Assembly (NCBI RefSeq): GCF_003595525.1
Contig: NZ_CP022680.1
Location: 186,001 to 250,000, forward strand
From: Streptococcus respiraculi
GTDB lineage: Bacteria; Bacillota; Bacilli; Lactobacillales; Streptococcaceae
Length of the DNA stretch: 64,000 nucleotides
Reading direction: 5' to 3'
A program made the position numbers and the translations under genes. This document shows, one piece after another, positions 54,718 to 64,000 of the stretch. Under the pieces are notes generated by a model. The model had not been told where the DNA came from, did no database searches, and worked only from the letters and a program-made list of their open reading frames with translations. The stretch's first letter is position 1; each line of letters opens with the position of its first letter.

Positions 54718-55569
54718 ATGGATGTAGCAGTACATGTTAAGTACATTACAGAATTTCTTGCAACAGCCTTGCTCGTTATCTTAGGTAACGGAACAGTGGC
54801 AAATGTTGACTTGAAAGGTACAAAAGGAAACAACGCAGGTTGGATTTTGATTGCTATCGGATATGGTCTAGCGGTTATGATGCCAGCCTTGATGTTTGGT
54901 AACGTTTCTGGAAACCACATCAACCCAGCATTCACCATTGGTTTAGCTGTATCAGGCTACTTTGATTGGGCAATGGTTCCAGGCTATATCGCAGCACAAT
55001 TACTTGGAGCGATTGCAGGTCAAGCAGTGGTTGTTGGCGTTTACCGCCCATACTTCTTGAAAACAGAAAATCCAAATCCAATCTTGGGTTCATTCTCAAC
55101 GATTTCAGCCCTTGATGACGGTACGGTAGCGAGCCGTAAAGCTTCATTGAGTAACGGATTCTTAAACGAGTTCTTTGGTTCATTCGTCTTGTTCTTTGGT
55201 GCAATGGCGATTACCAAACATTACTTCGGTGCAGAAGTGGTTGGCTTTTTAACAAAACAAGGTGCGGACTTATCAAATCCAACCTTGAAAATGCAAATGA
55301 GCAACTTCTTAAACCCAGGATTGAACGTAGCTCACTTGGCACTTGGTTTCTTGGTAATGGCGCTTGTAGCGGCTGTCGGTGGTCCAACTGGTCCAGCGCT
55401 TAATCCAGCTCGTGACTTAGGTCCACGTATCTTGCACCACTTGTTGCCAAAATCTGTTCTTGGTCAAGCCAAAGCAGACTCAAAATGGTGGTATGCTTGG
55501 GTACCAGTTGTTGCACCAATCGCAGCAGGTATCAGTGCTATCGCACTTTACAAACTCATCTACGGATAA
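54718..55569 (+). CDS. Glycerol/water facilitator, MIP family
   Basis: A 283-residue aquaglyceroporin with six segments. The two pore motifs are GNHINPAFTIG and GPALNPARDLGPR; the Asp after the second NPAR is typical of glycerol-permeable members. A long extracellular loop between segments, rich in charged residues, is like that of lactic acid bacteria Gla-type facilitators. I chose ATG 54718, as 54709 is only two bases from the GGAGG site. Divergent from pepX, a pairing known in lactic acid bacteria. Confidence 0.9.
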   Translation: MDVAVHVKYITEFLATALLVILGNGTVANVDLKGTKGNNAGWILIAIGYGLAVMMPALMFGNVSGNHINPAFTIGLAVSGYFDWAMVPGYIAAQLLGAIAGQAVVVGVYRPYFLKTENPNPILGSFSTISALDDGTVASRKASLSNGFLNEFFGSFVLFFGAMAITKHYFGAEVVGFLTKQGADLSNPTLKMQMSNFLNPGLNVAHLALGFLVMALVAAVGGPTGPALNPARDLGPRILHHLLPKSVLGQAKADSKWWYAWVPVVAPIAAGISAIALYKLIYG

Positions 55570-55967
55570 GAAACAAAGGCCTTGTGGCCTCTTTCAGATT
55601 GAAGAAAAAGTTCATTTTGGACAATTTTCTTCAATCTTTTTCTTTGTCTTTTCAATCAAAAAACTCTTAATAATACCGCTATATCAACATTTCTAAGAAT
55701 TTCTTCTATATGGCAATCAACCCCAAAATAGACATTCTTCTATCTCTAATAGGGTTTGTCACGTTCTGACAGAGCCCTTGTAGCCTCTTTTTATATACTC
55801 GTCAAAAATCTGTTTAACCGTTGTTAACTCGTTTTGCCTAATATTAAATCAAAACAGGAAGACGGACAAGGGCAGCAGATTTTACTTTCAATCTACAGTC
55901 AATTATTTGTAAATTTTAGCGTTTTCCTTTACAATAGAGAAGTATTGATTGAATAAGGGAAACGGAT
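55570..55967. other. Intergenic region: terminator, repeat end and cppA promoter
   Basis: A small hairpin AGGCC-ttgt-GGCCT and a strong one (55596-55637) end the facilitator gene. TATATACTCGTCAAAAATC near 55793 resembles the end word of the BOX-like elements. TTGTAA (55907-55912) and TACAAT (55930-55935), 17 bases apart, form the cppA promoter. Confidence 0.65.
55596..55642 (+). terminator. Terminator after the facilitator gene
   Basis: AGATTGAAGAAAA (55596-55608) pairs perfectly with TTTTCTTCAATCT (55625-55637), followed by T-rich sequence. Confidence 0.85.
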
Positions 55968-56699
55968 ATGATGAAAGTAAGAAAGATGATTCCAGCTATT
56001 CGGATTAACAATCGTGGAGCGAACCAGCGATTTTTAGAAGACCATCTTGGTTTTAAGACTTATTTGGAAGATGCTGCTTTTGCAGAATTTGGTGCTTTAG
56101 AAAGTGCAGCTATTCAGCTTGTTTTGATTGAATCACCAAGCATGCGGACACGGGCTGTCAAGGGGACAAAAAAGCTCCACAAGATTGTGATTCATGTGGA
56201 CAATCCAGCAGAAATTGAGGCTCTATTGGCCAATGGCGCAACTTTTACCAAGCTTTATAAAGGAGCAAATGGCTATGCTTTTGAAAGCATCTCGCCAGAA
56301 AATGACCGCTTCTTACTCCATGCAGAAGAAGATGCATCAAAGCTTGTGGAAATCTTACCGCCAGTTGCCTTTCGTACTTTGGACGGCTTTGAGAAATTAA
56401 CAGCCTTTTCAGTTGAAAAAATCGTGATTAACACACCGCATCCTGAAGCAAGTCGCGCTTTTTATGCGCAACTTTTACCAGATCAGAACATTGTTGATTT
56501 CCGTGAAGCAGCAGGTGAAGATTTGCTAGTGGGGGCAGAAACGACTTGGGATTTGGACAGCTTGCGCATTCCTGTTCCAGCAGATACAAATTGGGCAGAT
56601 ATTGAAGAAAAGCTTCAGGCTCCCTTTTTCAAGGATAAGAAAGAGCGCTTTTTGCATACGACTGATATGAGCAATATTGAATTGTGGTTTGAAAAATGA
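55968..56699 (+). CDS. cppA: CppA family protein (putative C3-degrading proteinase)
   Basis: A 243-residue protein of the streptococcal CppA family, with an N-terminal VOC-like half (IPAIRINNRGANQRFLEDHLGFKTY, ESPSMRTRAVKGTKKL) and a C-terminal CppA_C half (VEKIVINTPHPEASRAFYAQLLP). Members were named for degradation of complement C3; the VOC fold and lack of a signal peptide leave the enzymatic role open. It overlaps the next gene by 4 bases. Confidence 0.85.
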   Translation: MMKVRKMIPAIRINNRGANQRFLEDHLGFKTYLEDAAFAEFGALESAAIQLVLIESPSMRTRAVKGTKKLHKIVIHVDNPAEIEALLANGATFTKLYKGANGYAFESISPENDRFLLHAEEDASKLVEILPPVAFRTLDGFEKLTAFSVEKIVINTPHPEASRAFYAQLLPDQNIVDFREAAGEDLLVGAETTWDLDSLRIPVPADTNWADIEEKLQAPFFKDKKERFLHTTDMSNIELWFEK

Positions 56700-57643
56700 A
56701 GGCTATCTTAGATAAAATTGACCAGCAAATGGCTGAAACATTGTACCGAGGAGCGAGTTTGGCTCTGTATTACAATGGCAAATGGGAAGAGTGTTACCTA
56801 GGCTATAGTCAAGAAAATGAGCCTACACAAGCGGGATTGACCTATGACCTGGCATCTGTTTCAAAAGTTGTCGGAGTGGGCACAATCCTAATTTTTTTGC
56901 TAGAAGAAGGTGTAATTGAGCTAGATAAACCCTTAAAGAACTACTATCCTCGTTTCCACGATGACAGTGTGACCATTCGCCAGCTGGTCACCCATACGAC
57001 AGGGATTGATCCCTATATTCCAAATCGAGATAGCTTGGGCTTTAATGAGCTGAAAGCAGCGATTGACCAGATTCGGGTGACTGATGATAAGGACTTTCGC
57101 TATACCGATATCAATCTGATTTTGCTTGGCTTTATGCTCGAAGAATTACTCGGACAGTCGCTAGATATAATCTTTCAAGAGCGCATTTTTAGACCGTGGG
57201 GTATGAAAGAGACACAATTTGGACCAGTTGTGACAGCTGTTCCAACGGTTAAGGGAGAGCCGGAAGGGATCGTCCATGATCCCAAGGCCAAAGTGCTAGG
57301 GCTTCACTGTGGTTCTGCAGGCCTCTTTTCGACCGTAGCTGATCTGAAAACTTTTCTCAATCAGTATCTAAAAGGGGACTTTGCGAAAAATCTAGCTCAG
57401 AATATCAGCTCTTCCAAATCGCGTTCGGTCGTCTGGAGCTTAAAAGACGGTGGCTGGTTAGATCATACAGGCTATACAGGTCCTTTTATCATGGTCAATC
57501 CTGAAAAGCAATTGGCAGCCATTTTTCTCACCAACCGCACCTATGACAAGGACGACCGTCCTTTATGGATTGAAAAACGCAGGGAGCTTTATCAAGTAAT
57601 GATGATGGCTTTGGAAAGCCAAGCTGAACTTATAGTGAACTGA
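56696..57643 (+). CDS. Class C beta-lactamase-fold serine hydrolase
   Basis: A 315-residue serine hydrolase of the penicillin-binding/esterase type: SxxK at Ser54-Lys57 (ASVSKVVG), the YxN motif in FRYTDINLI and DHTGYTGP as the third box. No signal peptide or membrane anchor, so it is more likely an esterase or peptidase than a PBP. It is coupled to cppA. Its last residues and stop (IVN, TGA) are encoded by the terminal repeat of the RUP-like element, so the C-terminus has been reset by that insertion. Confidence 0.85.
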   Translation: MKAILDKIDQQMAETLYRGASLALYYNGKWEECYLGYSQENEPTQAGLTYDLASVSKVVGVGTILIFLLEEGVIELDKPLKNYYPRFHDDSVTIRQLVTHTTGIDPYIPNRDSLGFNELKAAIDQIRVTDDKDFRYTDINLILLGFMLEELLGQSLDIIFQERIFRPWGMKETQFGPVVTAVPTVKGEPEGIVHDPKAKVLGLHCGSAGLFSTVADLKTFLNQYLKGDFAKNLAQNISSSKSRSVVWSLKDGGWLDHTGYTGPFIMVNPEKQLAAIFLTNRTYDKDDRPLWIEKRRELYQVMMMALESQAELIVN

Positions 57644-57792
57644 ATAAAGGCTAGGATATCGTTAAGTTGCTTTGCTTCAAGAGTCCAGTGGACTGTTGAA
57701 GGTTGGAAATAGAGATTATGGGGTAATCCTCAATTCACGTCAGTTCTATCTGCAGCTCCTTTCTGTTCCTATTCCTTTCTCAATCCACTATA
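57631..57792. mobile_element. RUP-like element, 162 bp, with BOX-like module inside
   Basis: Ends TATAGTGAACTGAATAAAGG and CCTTTCTCAATCCACTATA match those of the 38174-38277 element. The extra 58 bases hold AGAGTCCAGTGGACTGTTGAAGG and a GATTATGGGGTAATC hairpin, which match the 60-base module of the BOX-like elements. It is therefore a mosaic of the two repeat families. Confidence 0.75.
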
Positions 57793-57812
57793 CATAGACA
57801 ATAATCAATAAG

Positions 57813-57846
57813 AAAAGTAGTTCTGATTTTTCAGAACTACTTTTTT
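57813..57846. terminator. Terminator of pflB
   Basis: AAAAGTAGTTCTGA (57813-57826) pairs with TCAGAACTACTTTT (57831-57844) around TTTT; active on both strands. Confidence 0.9.
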
Positions 57847-57849
57847 ATA

Positions 57850-60192
57850 TTAGTTTCCTGCAATTTCACGAGCAGCATCGTCCATTGAAAGAACTTCGTG
57901 GAAGACACGTTGTGTCAATTCAGTTTTTTGTTCCTTAGTGAGGTACTTGGTGTTTACACAGTAACCTGAGATACGTACGATAACATCTTCACCGTTCATA
58001 ATCTTGTCATAAACATCTTGAAGGTCCATAACGTTCAAGTTAACGTGTTGTCCACCATTTTCAAAGTAACCATCAAGGATTGTTACCAAGTTATTAACTT
58101 GCTCATCGAATGTCTTACCGAGTGCTTTTGGTGATACTTGAGTTGTCAATGAAATTCCGTCATTTGCATGTTTGAAGTTCAATTTAGACAATGAGTTCAA
58201 GTTTTGTAACCAACCACCACGAGATTTAGATGTTGGGTTTGCACCTGGTGGGAAGAATTCCACTTTAGAAGTGTTGACAGAGCCATCTTCGTTGAGGAAT
58301 ACTCCACGGTGAACAGGTGAGTTAGCTGTTTGTTTAGAGTAAGCAACGTTAGAAGTGATAGTCAAGATAGAAACAGTTGCTTCTGCGTTCTTGTACAATT
58401 TATGTTTGTTCAAGCGTGAGAAGAATGCTTCCATGAGCCATTTTGCAATGTCATCTACACGGTCATCATCTTCACCGTAACGTGGGAAGTCACCAGTTAC
58501 TTCGTAGTCGTAGATAAAGCCGTCTTCATCACGGATTGGTTTTACTTGTGCGTATTTAATCGCAGAAAGTGAGTCAACTGTGTTTGCAAATCCACAGATA
58601 CCGAATCCCATGTTTGCACGAAGGAAGGTTGGCAAGAATGCCATTTGAACAGCTTCGTAGTTGTACTTGTCTGTCATGTAGTGGATGATGTTCATCGCAT
58701 CTACATAGGTATCAGTCAACCAGTCAAGCGCTTTTTCAAAGTTCTTGATGACTTCGTCGTATTCAAAGACTTCAGAAGTGTTTGGCTCTACGCAGTCAAA
58801 TACTTTGTAGTCTTTGTGTACATCGTCGTAACCGTTGTTCCAGCTTGAAAGAAGGGCTTTAAGAACGTTAACGCGAGCTCCGAAGTATTGGATATTATGG
58901 CGTTTGTCTTCACTTTCTGGGTCAAGTGGTGATACACAGCATGAGATACAGCTCATCTCACCATATCCGTCTTTAGCCATTGTTGTTACACCTTCGTATT
59001 GGATAGAAGAGTGTTTGTGGCTCATTGCCATACAGTAGCGACGGAATGAATATGGAAGCTGGTCAGACCAAAGAACTGTCAAGTTTGGCTCTGGAGAGTT
59101 ACCGATGTTGTCAAGTGTGTTCAAGAAACGGTAGTCCATTTTTGTAACACGGTGACGTCCATCGTTACCCATACCTGCCATAGAAGTTGTAAGGAAAGTT
59201 GGGTCTCCTGAGTAGATTTCGTCAAATGCTTTTGTACGAGCAAATTTCACCGTACGGAGTTTCAATACAAAATCATCTACAAATTCTTGGATTTCTGATT
59301 CAGTAAATGTACCGCGAGCCAAGTCACGTTCTGCATAGATATCAAGCACGATTGGCACACGTCCAAGTGAGGTTGCCGCACCGTTAATCACACGACATAC
59401 TGCCATGAAGGCGATGTTTACCCATTGGATCGCTTCTTTTGTATTCAAAGCAGGACGACGTACATCAACACCATAGTGGTCACCCAAGCGAACAACTTGT
59501 TGCAATGCTTGGTATTGCATGTTGATTTCTTCGCGAAGGCGGATTGATTCTTCATCGATTTCGTTGATAGAGTTCCAGTCAGCAACTTTTTCTTCCATCA
59601 AGTAGTCAGCACCGTAAAGAGCAAGACGAGCGTACATACCGATGATACGTCCACGTGAGTAAGCATCTGGAAGACCAGAAACGTGGTGAGAGTGGCGCGC
59701 ACGGCGAATGTCAGATGTGTAAGCACGGAAGATACCGTCGTTTACAGTTGTTGCGTGTTTTGTGTAGATTTCATGAAGAAGTGGGTCTGGAGTATAGCCG
59801 TTTTCAATCAATGTTGTTTCAGCCATACGGATACCACCACGAGGCATGAAGTTCAATTTGAACAACTCATCGTTTTGGATACCGAAGATTACTTCGTTTT
59901 CTTTGTCGATGAAACCAGCTGGGATATCAGCGATTGAAGTCGCACGGTCAATATCCATTGGGAAACGAGTATCTTCGTATCCAGCTTTTGTTTCTTCGAT
60001 GATTTTCTTAATATGAAGAGAGCGTTCCGTTGGGCCTGCAAGGAAACTTTCGTCTCCGTCATATGGAGTGTAGTTAGCTTGAACGAAGCGGGTTACGCTA
60101 GCTTTTTCTTGCCAGTCATCACCTTTGAAGCCTTCCCAAGCTTGGGCGAAAATGTCTTCAGTTACATTTTTTGTTTTAACCTTTGTTGACAT
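57850..60192 (-). CDS. pflB: Formate C-acetyltransferase (pyruvate formate-lyase)
   Basis: A 780-residue glycyl-radical enzyme converting pyruvate and CoA to acetyl-CoA and formate in mixed-acid fermentation. The catalytic cysteine pair is in SCISCCVSP (about residue 410) and the radical glycine is Gly743 in VRISGYCVN (Ala is more usual at the Cys). Activation needs PflA, not encoded here. A separate promoter lies upstream. Confidence 0.96.
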   Translation of the reverse strand: MSTKVKTKNVTEDIFAQAWEGFKGDDWQEKASVTRFVQANYTPYDGDESFLAGPTERSLHIKKIIEETKAGYEDTRFPMDIDRATSIADIPAGFIDKENEVIFGIQNDELFKLNFMPRGGIRMAETTLIENGYTPDPLLHEIYTKHATTVNDGIFRAYTSDIRRARHSHHVSGLPDAYSRGRIIGMYARLALYGADYLMEEKVADWNSINEIDEESIRLREEINMQYQALQQVVRLGDHYGVDVRRPALNTKEAIQWVNIAFMAVCRVINGAATSLGRVPIVLDIYAERDLARGTFTESEIQEFVDDFVLKLRTVKFARTKAFDEIYSGDPTFLTTSMAGMGNDGRHRVTKMDYRFLNTLDNIGNSPEPNLTVLWSDQLPYSFRRYCMAMSHKHSSIQYEGVTTMAKDGYGEMSCISCCVSPLDPESEDKRHNIQYFGARVNVLKALLSSWNNGYDDVHKDYKVFDCVEPNTSEVFEYDEVIKNFEKALDWLTDTYVDAMNIIHYMTDKYNYEAVQMAFLPTFLRANMGFGICGFANTVDSLSAIKYAQVKPIRDEDGFIYDYEVTGDFPRYGEDDDRVDDIAKWLMEAFFSRLNKHKLYKNAEATVSILTITSNVAYSKQTANSPVHRGVFLNEDGSVNTSKVEFFPPGANPTSKSRGGWLQNLNSLSKLNFKHANDGISLTTQVSPKALGKTFDEQVNNLVTILDGYFENGGQHVNLNVMDLQDVYDKIMNGEDVIVRISGYCVNTKYLTKEQKTELTQRVFHEVLSMDDAAREIAGN

Positions 60193-60239
60193 GAGGGTTC
60201 TCCTTTTATATTTAGGCGCAGTGCGTCTTTATGCCTATT

Positions 60240-60268
60240 ATTATACCACTTGCAACCACTTTATACAA
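60240..60268 (-). promoter_or_regulatory. pflB promoter
   Basis: On the minus strand TTGTAT (60263-60268) and TATAAT (60240-60245) are 17 bases apart. Confidence 0.75.
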
Positions 60269-60401
60269 GGGAGAAATACTTGAAAATAAATGAAAAACCT
60301 TTCAAGGGTTTCATGCTTTTTCATATATTTTCATCTTGTCCATATAGCGATTTTTGGTAAAAATGGGAAAGTTAGGCTATACTAGAAGAGGAGGTTAAAC
60401 G

Positions 60402-61466
60402 ATGCTGATTTTTCCCTTAATCAATGATACATCACGGAAAATCATCCATATCGATATGGATGCCTTTTTTGCTGCCATTGAGGTGCGGGATAATCCGACT
60501 TTGAAAGGCAAGCCTGTGATCATTGGGCATGATCCACGCTTGTCTGGTGGTCGTGGAGTTGTTTCAACCTGTAGTTATGAGGCGCGGGCTTTTGGTGTGC
60601 ATTCAGCAATGAGCAGTAAAGAAGCCTATGAACGTTGTCCTCAGGCGATTTTTATTTCAGGGAATCATGAAAAATACCAGGCAGTCGGCCAGCAGGTGCG
60701 GGAGATTTTTCGTCGCTATACAGATTTGGTGGAGCCTATGAGTATTGATGAGGCCTATCTTGATGTGACGGAAAATAAGAAAGGGATTAAATCGGCGGTC
60801 AAAATTGCGAAGCTCATCCAGCATGATATCTGGAATGAGCTGCATCTGACAGCTTCTGCAGGTGTATCGTATAATAAATTCTTAGCCAAAATCGCCTCAG
60901 ACATGGAAAAGCCACATGGCTTGACGGTGATTCTACCAGATGAGGCAATAGATGTCCTGTCGGATTTACCAGTAGAGCAATTTCACGGGGTTGGAAAAAA
61001 GACGGTTGAAAAACTGCATGATATGGGGGTCTATACGGGAGCGGATTTACTGGAGATTTCAGAGATGACCTTGATTGATACGTTTGGTCGTTTTGGGTAT
61101 GACTTATACCGTAAGGCTAGAGGAATTTCCAATTCTCCTGTCAAGGTCAATCGCGTCCGCAAGTCGATTGGTAAGGAACGCACCTATCGCAAGCTGTTGT
61201 ATCTGGAAGAAGATGCTAAGAAAGAGCTAGCTAGTCTCACGAAGCGTGTGGCAGAAAGTATGCGGCGTCACGAGAAAAAAGGGCACACCATTGTGTTGAA
61301 GATTCGCTATGGAGACTTCACTACCCTGACCAAGCGTGTGAGTATAGCAGAAGCGACCGACCAGGCTGAAGTCATTCAAGAGCGGGTCGAAGGTATTCTC
61401 GAGGAGGTCGTAGATTGGAATAAGGGAATCCGCTTGCTAGGGGTGACTCTGACGAATTTTGGATAA
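60402..61466 (+). CDS. dinB: DNA polymerase IV
   Basis: A 354-residue Y-family translesion polymerase: [26 protein letters not shown] and [10 protein letters not shown] provide the catalytic acids; [18 protein letters not shown] and the helix-hairpin-helix [11 protein letters not shown] follow. Upstream TTGGTA and TATACT are 18 bases apart. No LexA-like box is seen. The product is shorter than E. coli Pol IV only by its N-terminal spacing and lacks any extra domain. Confidence 0.95.
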   Translation: MLIFPLINDTSRKIIHIDMDAFFAAIEVRDNPTLKGKPVIIGHDPRLSGGRGVVSTCSYEARAFGVHSAMSSKEAYERCPQAIFISGNHEKYQAVGQQVREIFRRYTDLVEPMSIDEAYLDVTENKKGIKSAVKIAKLIQHDIWNELHLTASAGVSYNKFLAKIASDMEKPHGLTVILPDEAIDVLSDLPVEQFHGVGKKTVEKLHDMGVYTGADLLEISEMTLIDTFGRFGYDLYRKARGISNSPVKVNRVRKSIGKERTYRKLLYLEEDAKKELASLTKRVAESMRRHEKKGHTIVLKIRYGDFTTLTKRVSIAEATDQAEVIQERVEGILEEVVDWNKGIRLLGVTLTNFG

Positions 61467-61544
61467 TCGAAGTATCAAAATACGATTGTTTCTTCTCTTC
61501 TTTTATGCTATAATTCTAAAAATTAATATTATTTAGGAGGGGAT

Positions 61545-61802
61545 ATGAAACAGTTGAAAGTACGTATCAAACGGCATATGTTTTGGGTTGGTTTAGTATC
61601 TTTGCTATTGATGTTGATTGACAATATTTTCTACAGTTACTTTGGAATAGAACTAAGTAGACAGTTGAATCAGTTGGAGCAGACAATTTGTATTGTCTTG
61701 AGTATCTTAGTCTTTTTGGGGATCCTCAATAATCAAGCAGATAAGAAGATAGCAGATCATAAATTGGAGCTATCTCCTGTTAGAAATAGAAATAAGGCTT
61801 GA
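61545..61802 (+). CDS. Small membrane protein, phage holin-like
   Basis: An 85-residue protein with two predicted membrane segments (about 11-33 and 46-62) and the tail VFLGILNNQADKKIADHK, which resembles the GIVNDPTTKG..D motif at the end of LL-H type phage holins. No endolysin or phage gene is near. It could be a domesticated remnant or a chromosomal membrane protein of like build. RBS AGGAGG at 61535. Confidence 0.6.
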   Translation: MKQLKVRIKRHMFWVGLVSLLLMLIDNIFYSYFGIELSRQLNQLEQTICIVLSILVFLGILNNQADKKIADHKLELSPVRNRNKA

Positions 61803-62009
61803 GATAGAATGAATCGGTAATAAGAGGCTGGCAGTATGTCTAGCCTCTTTAAGTTTATACATTGCAAGGGAGTAGAAAGGATTGTGATTTCACTTTTATC
61901 AAAAAAGGACATTAAATGTTAATTCTCTATAATAACATATACAAATAAATATATACAAACCATGAAAAAGGTGCTACAATAAAAGAAAATGCCTAAGGAG
62001 GCTTTCAGT

Positions 62010-62933
62010 ATGATGATTCATTTGGTGTGTCCTAACCCAGCCTTGGACCGTACCTTGCTTGTGGAGCGGATTGAGAAAAACATCCCTCTTCGTCCGAGCG
62101 AGGTGAGAGAATATCCTGGTGGGAAAAGTTTTAATGTCGCTTATGCCCTCAAAGAAAACGGCGAGTCAAACTACGTGATTCATACCATTTTAGGAGGTCG
62201 GATTGGCCAGTATATTCAAGATTTGAATGCGGATAAGGGCAATGCCTTACAGGTTGTGGAAAACTCGCAAAATACCCGGACCTGCAATATTTACATGGAA
62301 ACCAAGACAGGTGATGTGACCCTGTTTTATGAGAAAGGTTTGGACTTGACGGAAGACTTGCTAGCACAATTCACCAGCCAATTGGAAGCAAGTCTGTCAG
62401 ACGGCGACTGGTTGGTCTTTTCCGGTAGTCTGATGAAAGGCATGCCAGATGACTATATCAAGCAGTTGATTGACCGTCACCCGAAAGTACATACCATTGT
62501 GGATACGAGTGGCGCAGCCTTACGTGCTGCTTATCAATCCCGACCAAGTTTGGTCAAGATTAACAACGAGGAGTTGAAGGATATTTATCCAGAATTGGAT
62601 GAGAATAGCCCTGAGCAGATTTTGGCAATTTTGAAAGAACAAACGCCTCATGAAAATATGATTGTCACCATGGGAGCAAAGGGCAGTTTGGCTAAGATTG
62701 GACAACGCTTTTTCCGAGTGGCACCGTTACGTGTTGAGGCGCTGAACCCGATTGCGTCAGGGGATTTTTACTTGGGTGTCTTAGTCAAAGGCTTGAGCCG
62801 ACAAGAAGCCCCTGAACGGTATCTCCGCGAAGCAGCAGCTTTTTCAGCAGCTAACTGCCTGCAATATTTCCCAGAAGTGGACCAAGCGCAATACCAAGAC
62901 TTACTCGAAAAAGTAACCGTTGAGGAAGTCTAG
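62010..62933 (+). CDS. PfkB family hexose kinase (1-phosphofructokinase/tagatose-6-phosphate kinase type)
   Basis: A 307-residue sugar-phosphate kinase. CPNPALDRTLLVE, GGKSFNVAYALKENG and the C-terminal NPIASGDFYLG (S-G-D with catalytic Asp in place of the usual GAGD) place it in the FruK/LacC group. I chose ATG 62010 because the AAGGAGG site at 61994-62000 lies inside the longer frame from 61989. It could act on tagatose 6-phosphate made by AgaS, but the genes are 10 kb apart. Confidence 0.85.
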   Translation: MMIHLVCPNPALDRTLLVERIEKNIPLRPSEVREYPGGKSFNVAYALKENGESNYVIHTILGGRIGQYIQDLNADKGNALQVVENSQNTRTCNIYMETKTGDVTLFYEKGLDLTEDLLAQFTSQLEASLSDGDWLVFSGSLMKGMPDDYIKQLIDRHPKVHTIVDTSGAALRAAYQSRPSLVKINNEELKDIYPELDENSPEQILAILKEQTPHENMIVTMGAKGSLAKIGQRFFRVAPLRVEALNPIASGDFYLGVLVKGLSRQEAPERYLREAAAFSAANCLQYFPEVDQAQYQDLLEKVTVEEV

Positions 62934-62967
62934 GACGCGATTGTCTACAGGATAATGGAATAAAAAG

Positions 62968-63004
62968 AAACATCAGTAGCCTGTTTGACCACTGATGTTT
63001 TCTT
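62968..63004. terminator. Bidirectional terminator
   Basis: AAACATCAGT (62968-62977) pairs with ACTGATGTTT (62991-63000), between two convergent genes. Confidence 0.8.
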
Positions 63005-63036
63005 ATTGCATGATTTCTTGTTGCTATATTTTCTTT

Positions 63037-64000
63037 TTAGTCCATGACTCCGAAGGTCACTTTTCCATTGATGGTTTTGATGATGAGTTTATTTGGGGCG
63101 TCTTTAGGACTGTGAATCAGTTTAGCCCCGTCTTTGCTTTTCTCGACAGTAAGGTTCTTGTAGTCTGGACCGACTTCGATTCCCATTTGCGCTAAATGCT
63201 CTTTTTGGAATTCTTCCTCTTGAAGCTTTGCTTCGTCATCCTGTTCGTCTGTTTGAGAGTTGTTATAGTGACCAGGATAGTAGTAGGTATCGCGTAGCTT
63301 TTCCCAGTCATAGGTGGCAGTTACATCGAGTTGAGTATCTTTCTTACTCTTGTCAGATAGTTCTACATTGACTTCAGAGTGGTAGAGGTCGGTTGTTTCT
63401 AAGCTGGTAGTACCGAGAATGTTGGTGTTGTGCAGATGAACCGTACGGGCTTGGCGCAGGGTGACATTTTCCAGAGTGCTATCTGTATAAAATTGTGTCG
63501 CAGTGGCTGCATCAACCGTTGTGCCTTTCAAATGCGAATTGTGAATGGAGATTGTTGCGCCACTAAATGCGCTGAGTTGTCCATTTTCCAGTTTTACATT
63601 CTCAGCATCGATAGAGCCACCCCAGTCGAGGTTTTTGATATGGACCTTATTGAGCAATAAAGAATCCATATAGTTCCAGCCGCTTAATTTTTCAAGTGTT
63701 TTTCCTTTAGGAACAAGAATGGTCAATTCTCTGAGTTCGTGATTGCGTCTCATATTGATAGCCAATTCTTGTCCTAGGAATTGCATGATGCCTTGAATAT
63801 GGAATTTGGGATCTTTTCCCTGGATGGTGAGGGTATGATTGTCCTGTTGCAAAGAGAGGGAACGATAGCGGAAATTATCATAATTCGCATAGCGGACATG
63901 GAATTGATCATCTGGGGATTCGTCTATCTGAACCGTCCGCGTTTGGGCATCAATTGTGATTTCGTTGATGTCTTTGTAGGTTTCTTCAATCAAGCTAGGA
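63037..64000 (-). CDS. DUF4097-like beta-strand repeat protein, N-terminus outside window
   Basis: At least 318 residues are seen. The frame stays open to the window edge (PSLIEETY...), so the TTG at 63993 is probably internal. Short repeating beta strands (LKLENGQLSAFSGATIS-like, HIKNLDWGGSIDAENV) give the beta-helix-like pattern of DUF4097 putative adhesins, then a charged linker rich in Glu/Asp/Gln and a final strand KTINGKVTFGVMD. The missing part may carry a membrane segment. Confidence 0.65.
   Translation of the reverse strand, partial: PSLIEETYKDINEITIDAQTRTVQIDESPDDQFHVRYANYDNFRYRSLSLQQDNHTLTIQGKDPKFHIQGIMQFLGQELAINMRRNHELRELTILVPKGKTLEKLSGWNYMDSLLLNKVHIKNLDWGGSIDAENVKLENGQLSAFSGATISIHNSHLKGTTVDAATATQFYTDSTLENVTLRQARTVHLHNTNILGTTSLETTDLYHSEVNVELSDKSKKDTQLDVTATYDWEKLRDTYYYPGHYNNSQTDEQDDEAKLQEEEFQKEHLAQMGIEVGPDYKNLTVEKSKDGAKLIHSPKDAPNKLIIKTINGKVTFGVMD

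Overview
The window is chromosomal DNA from a low-GC Gram-positive coccus, almost certainly a Streptococcus and most likely S. suis or a close relative. The evidence is the gene order rnpA-yidC-jag-rpmH, tatD-rnmV-rsmA, rsgA-rpe-thiN-rmuC-yhaM-purR and zapA-cvpA-mutS2, together with treC/treP/treR, cppA, pepX and pflB, and several short intergenic repeats of BOX-like and RUP-like build. The species call is inference from gene order and protein style; no database was searched.

Layout. 1-5.6 kb: housekeeping genes for RNA processing, membrane insertion and ribosome maturation (rnpA 3' part, yidC, jag, rpmH, tatD, rnmV, a DUF1697 gene, rsmA). 5.6-26.05 kb: an accessory block sitting exactly between rsmA and rsgA, which are neighbours in other streptococci. 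It holds a divergent metallophosphoesterase and then 17 tightly packed plus-strand genes (7346-25999) behind one cre-bearing promoter and before one strong terminator. These encode an aldo/keto reductase, a TIM-barrel isomerase, a sugar ABC importer without ATPase, a membrane protein, a PRD-type regulator, a lactose/cellobiose-type PTS (IIA, IIB, IIC), a YitT-like membrane protein, a GH38 alpha-mannosidase, IolB, IolC, IolD, an iron-type alcohol dehydrogenase and an endonuclease/exonuclease/phosphatase-fold hydrolase. 26.2-31.5 kb: rsgA, rpe, thiN, rmuC, yhaM, purR. 31.5-37.2 kb: a 162-bp tandem repeat array running into the 3' end of treC, then treC-treP and divergent treR. 37.2-41.0 kb: zapA, cvpA, mutS2. 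41.0-47.9 kb: a damaged VOC gene, trxA, an AraC regulator and OFA-type transporter opposite a flavin-reductase/flavocytochrome pair, and ebfC. 48-64 kb: a secreted DUF5648/beta-lactamase-fold protein, agaS, pepX, a glycerol facilitator, cppA, a serine hydrolase, pflB, dinB, a holin-like protein, a PfkB sugar kinase and part of a beta-strand-repeat protein.

The most interesting locus is the 18.7-kb operon. IolD, IolB and IolC catalyse three consecutive central steps of inositol breakdown, but no recognisable IolG, IolE, IolJ or IolA is present. The GH38 enzyme next to a PTS resembles the logic of E. coli MngA/MngB (PTS import of a mannoside followed by GH38 cleavage). My hypothesis is uptake and dismantling of an inositol-containing mannoside, possibly a phosphodiester, with the unplaced reductase, isomerase and alcohol dehydrogenase replacing the missing Iol steps. 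This is inference.

Repeats form the second theme. BOX-like composite elements lie in opposite orientation at 38.28-38.60 and 48.05-48.47 kb and could invert about 9.5 kb. Two RUP-like elements with TATAGTGAA ends lie at 38.17 and 57.63 kb, the latter supplying the stop codon of a gene. The 162-bp array supplies the last codons of treC.
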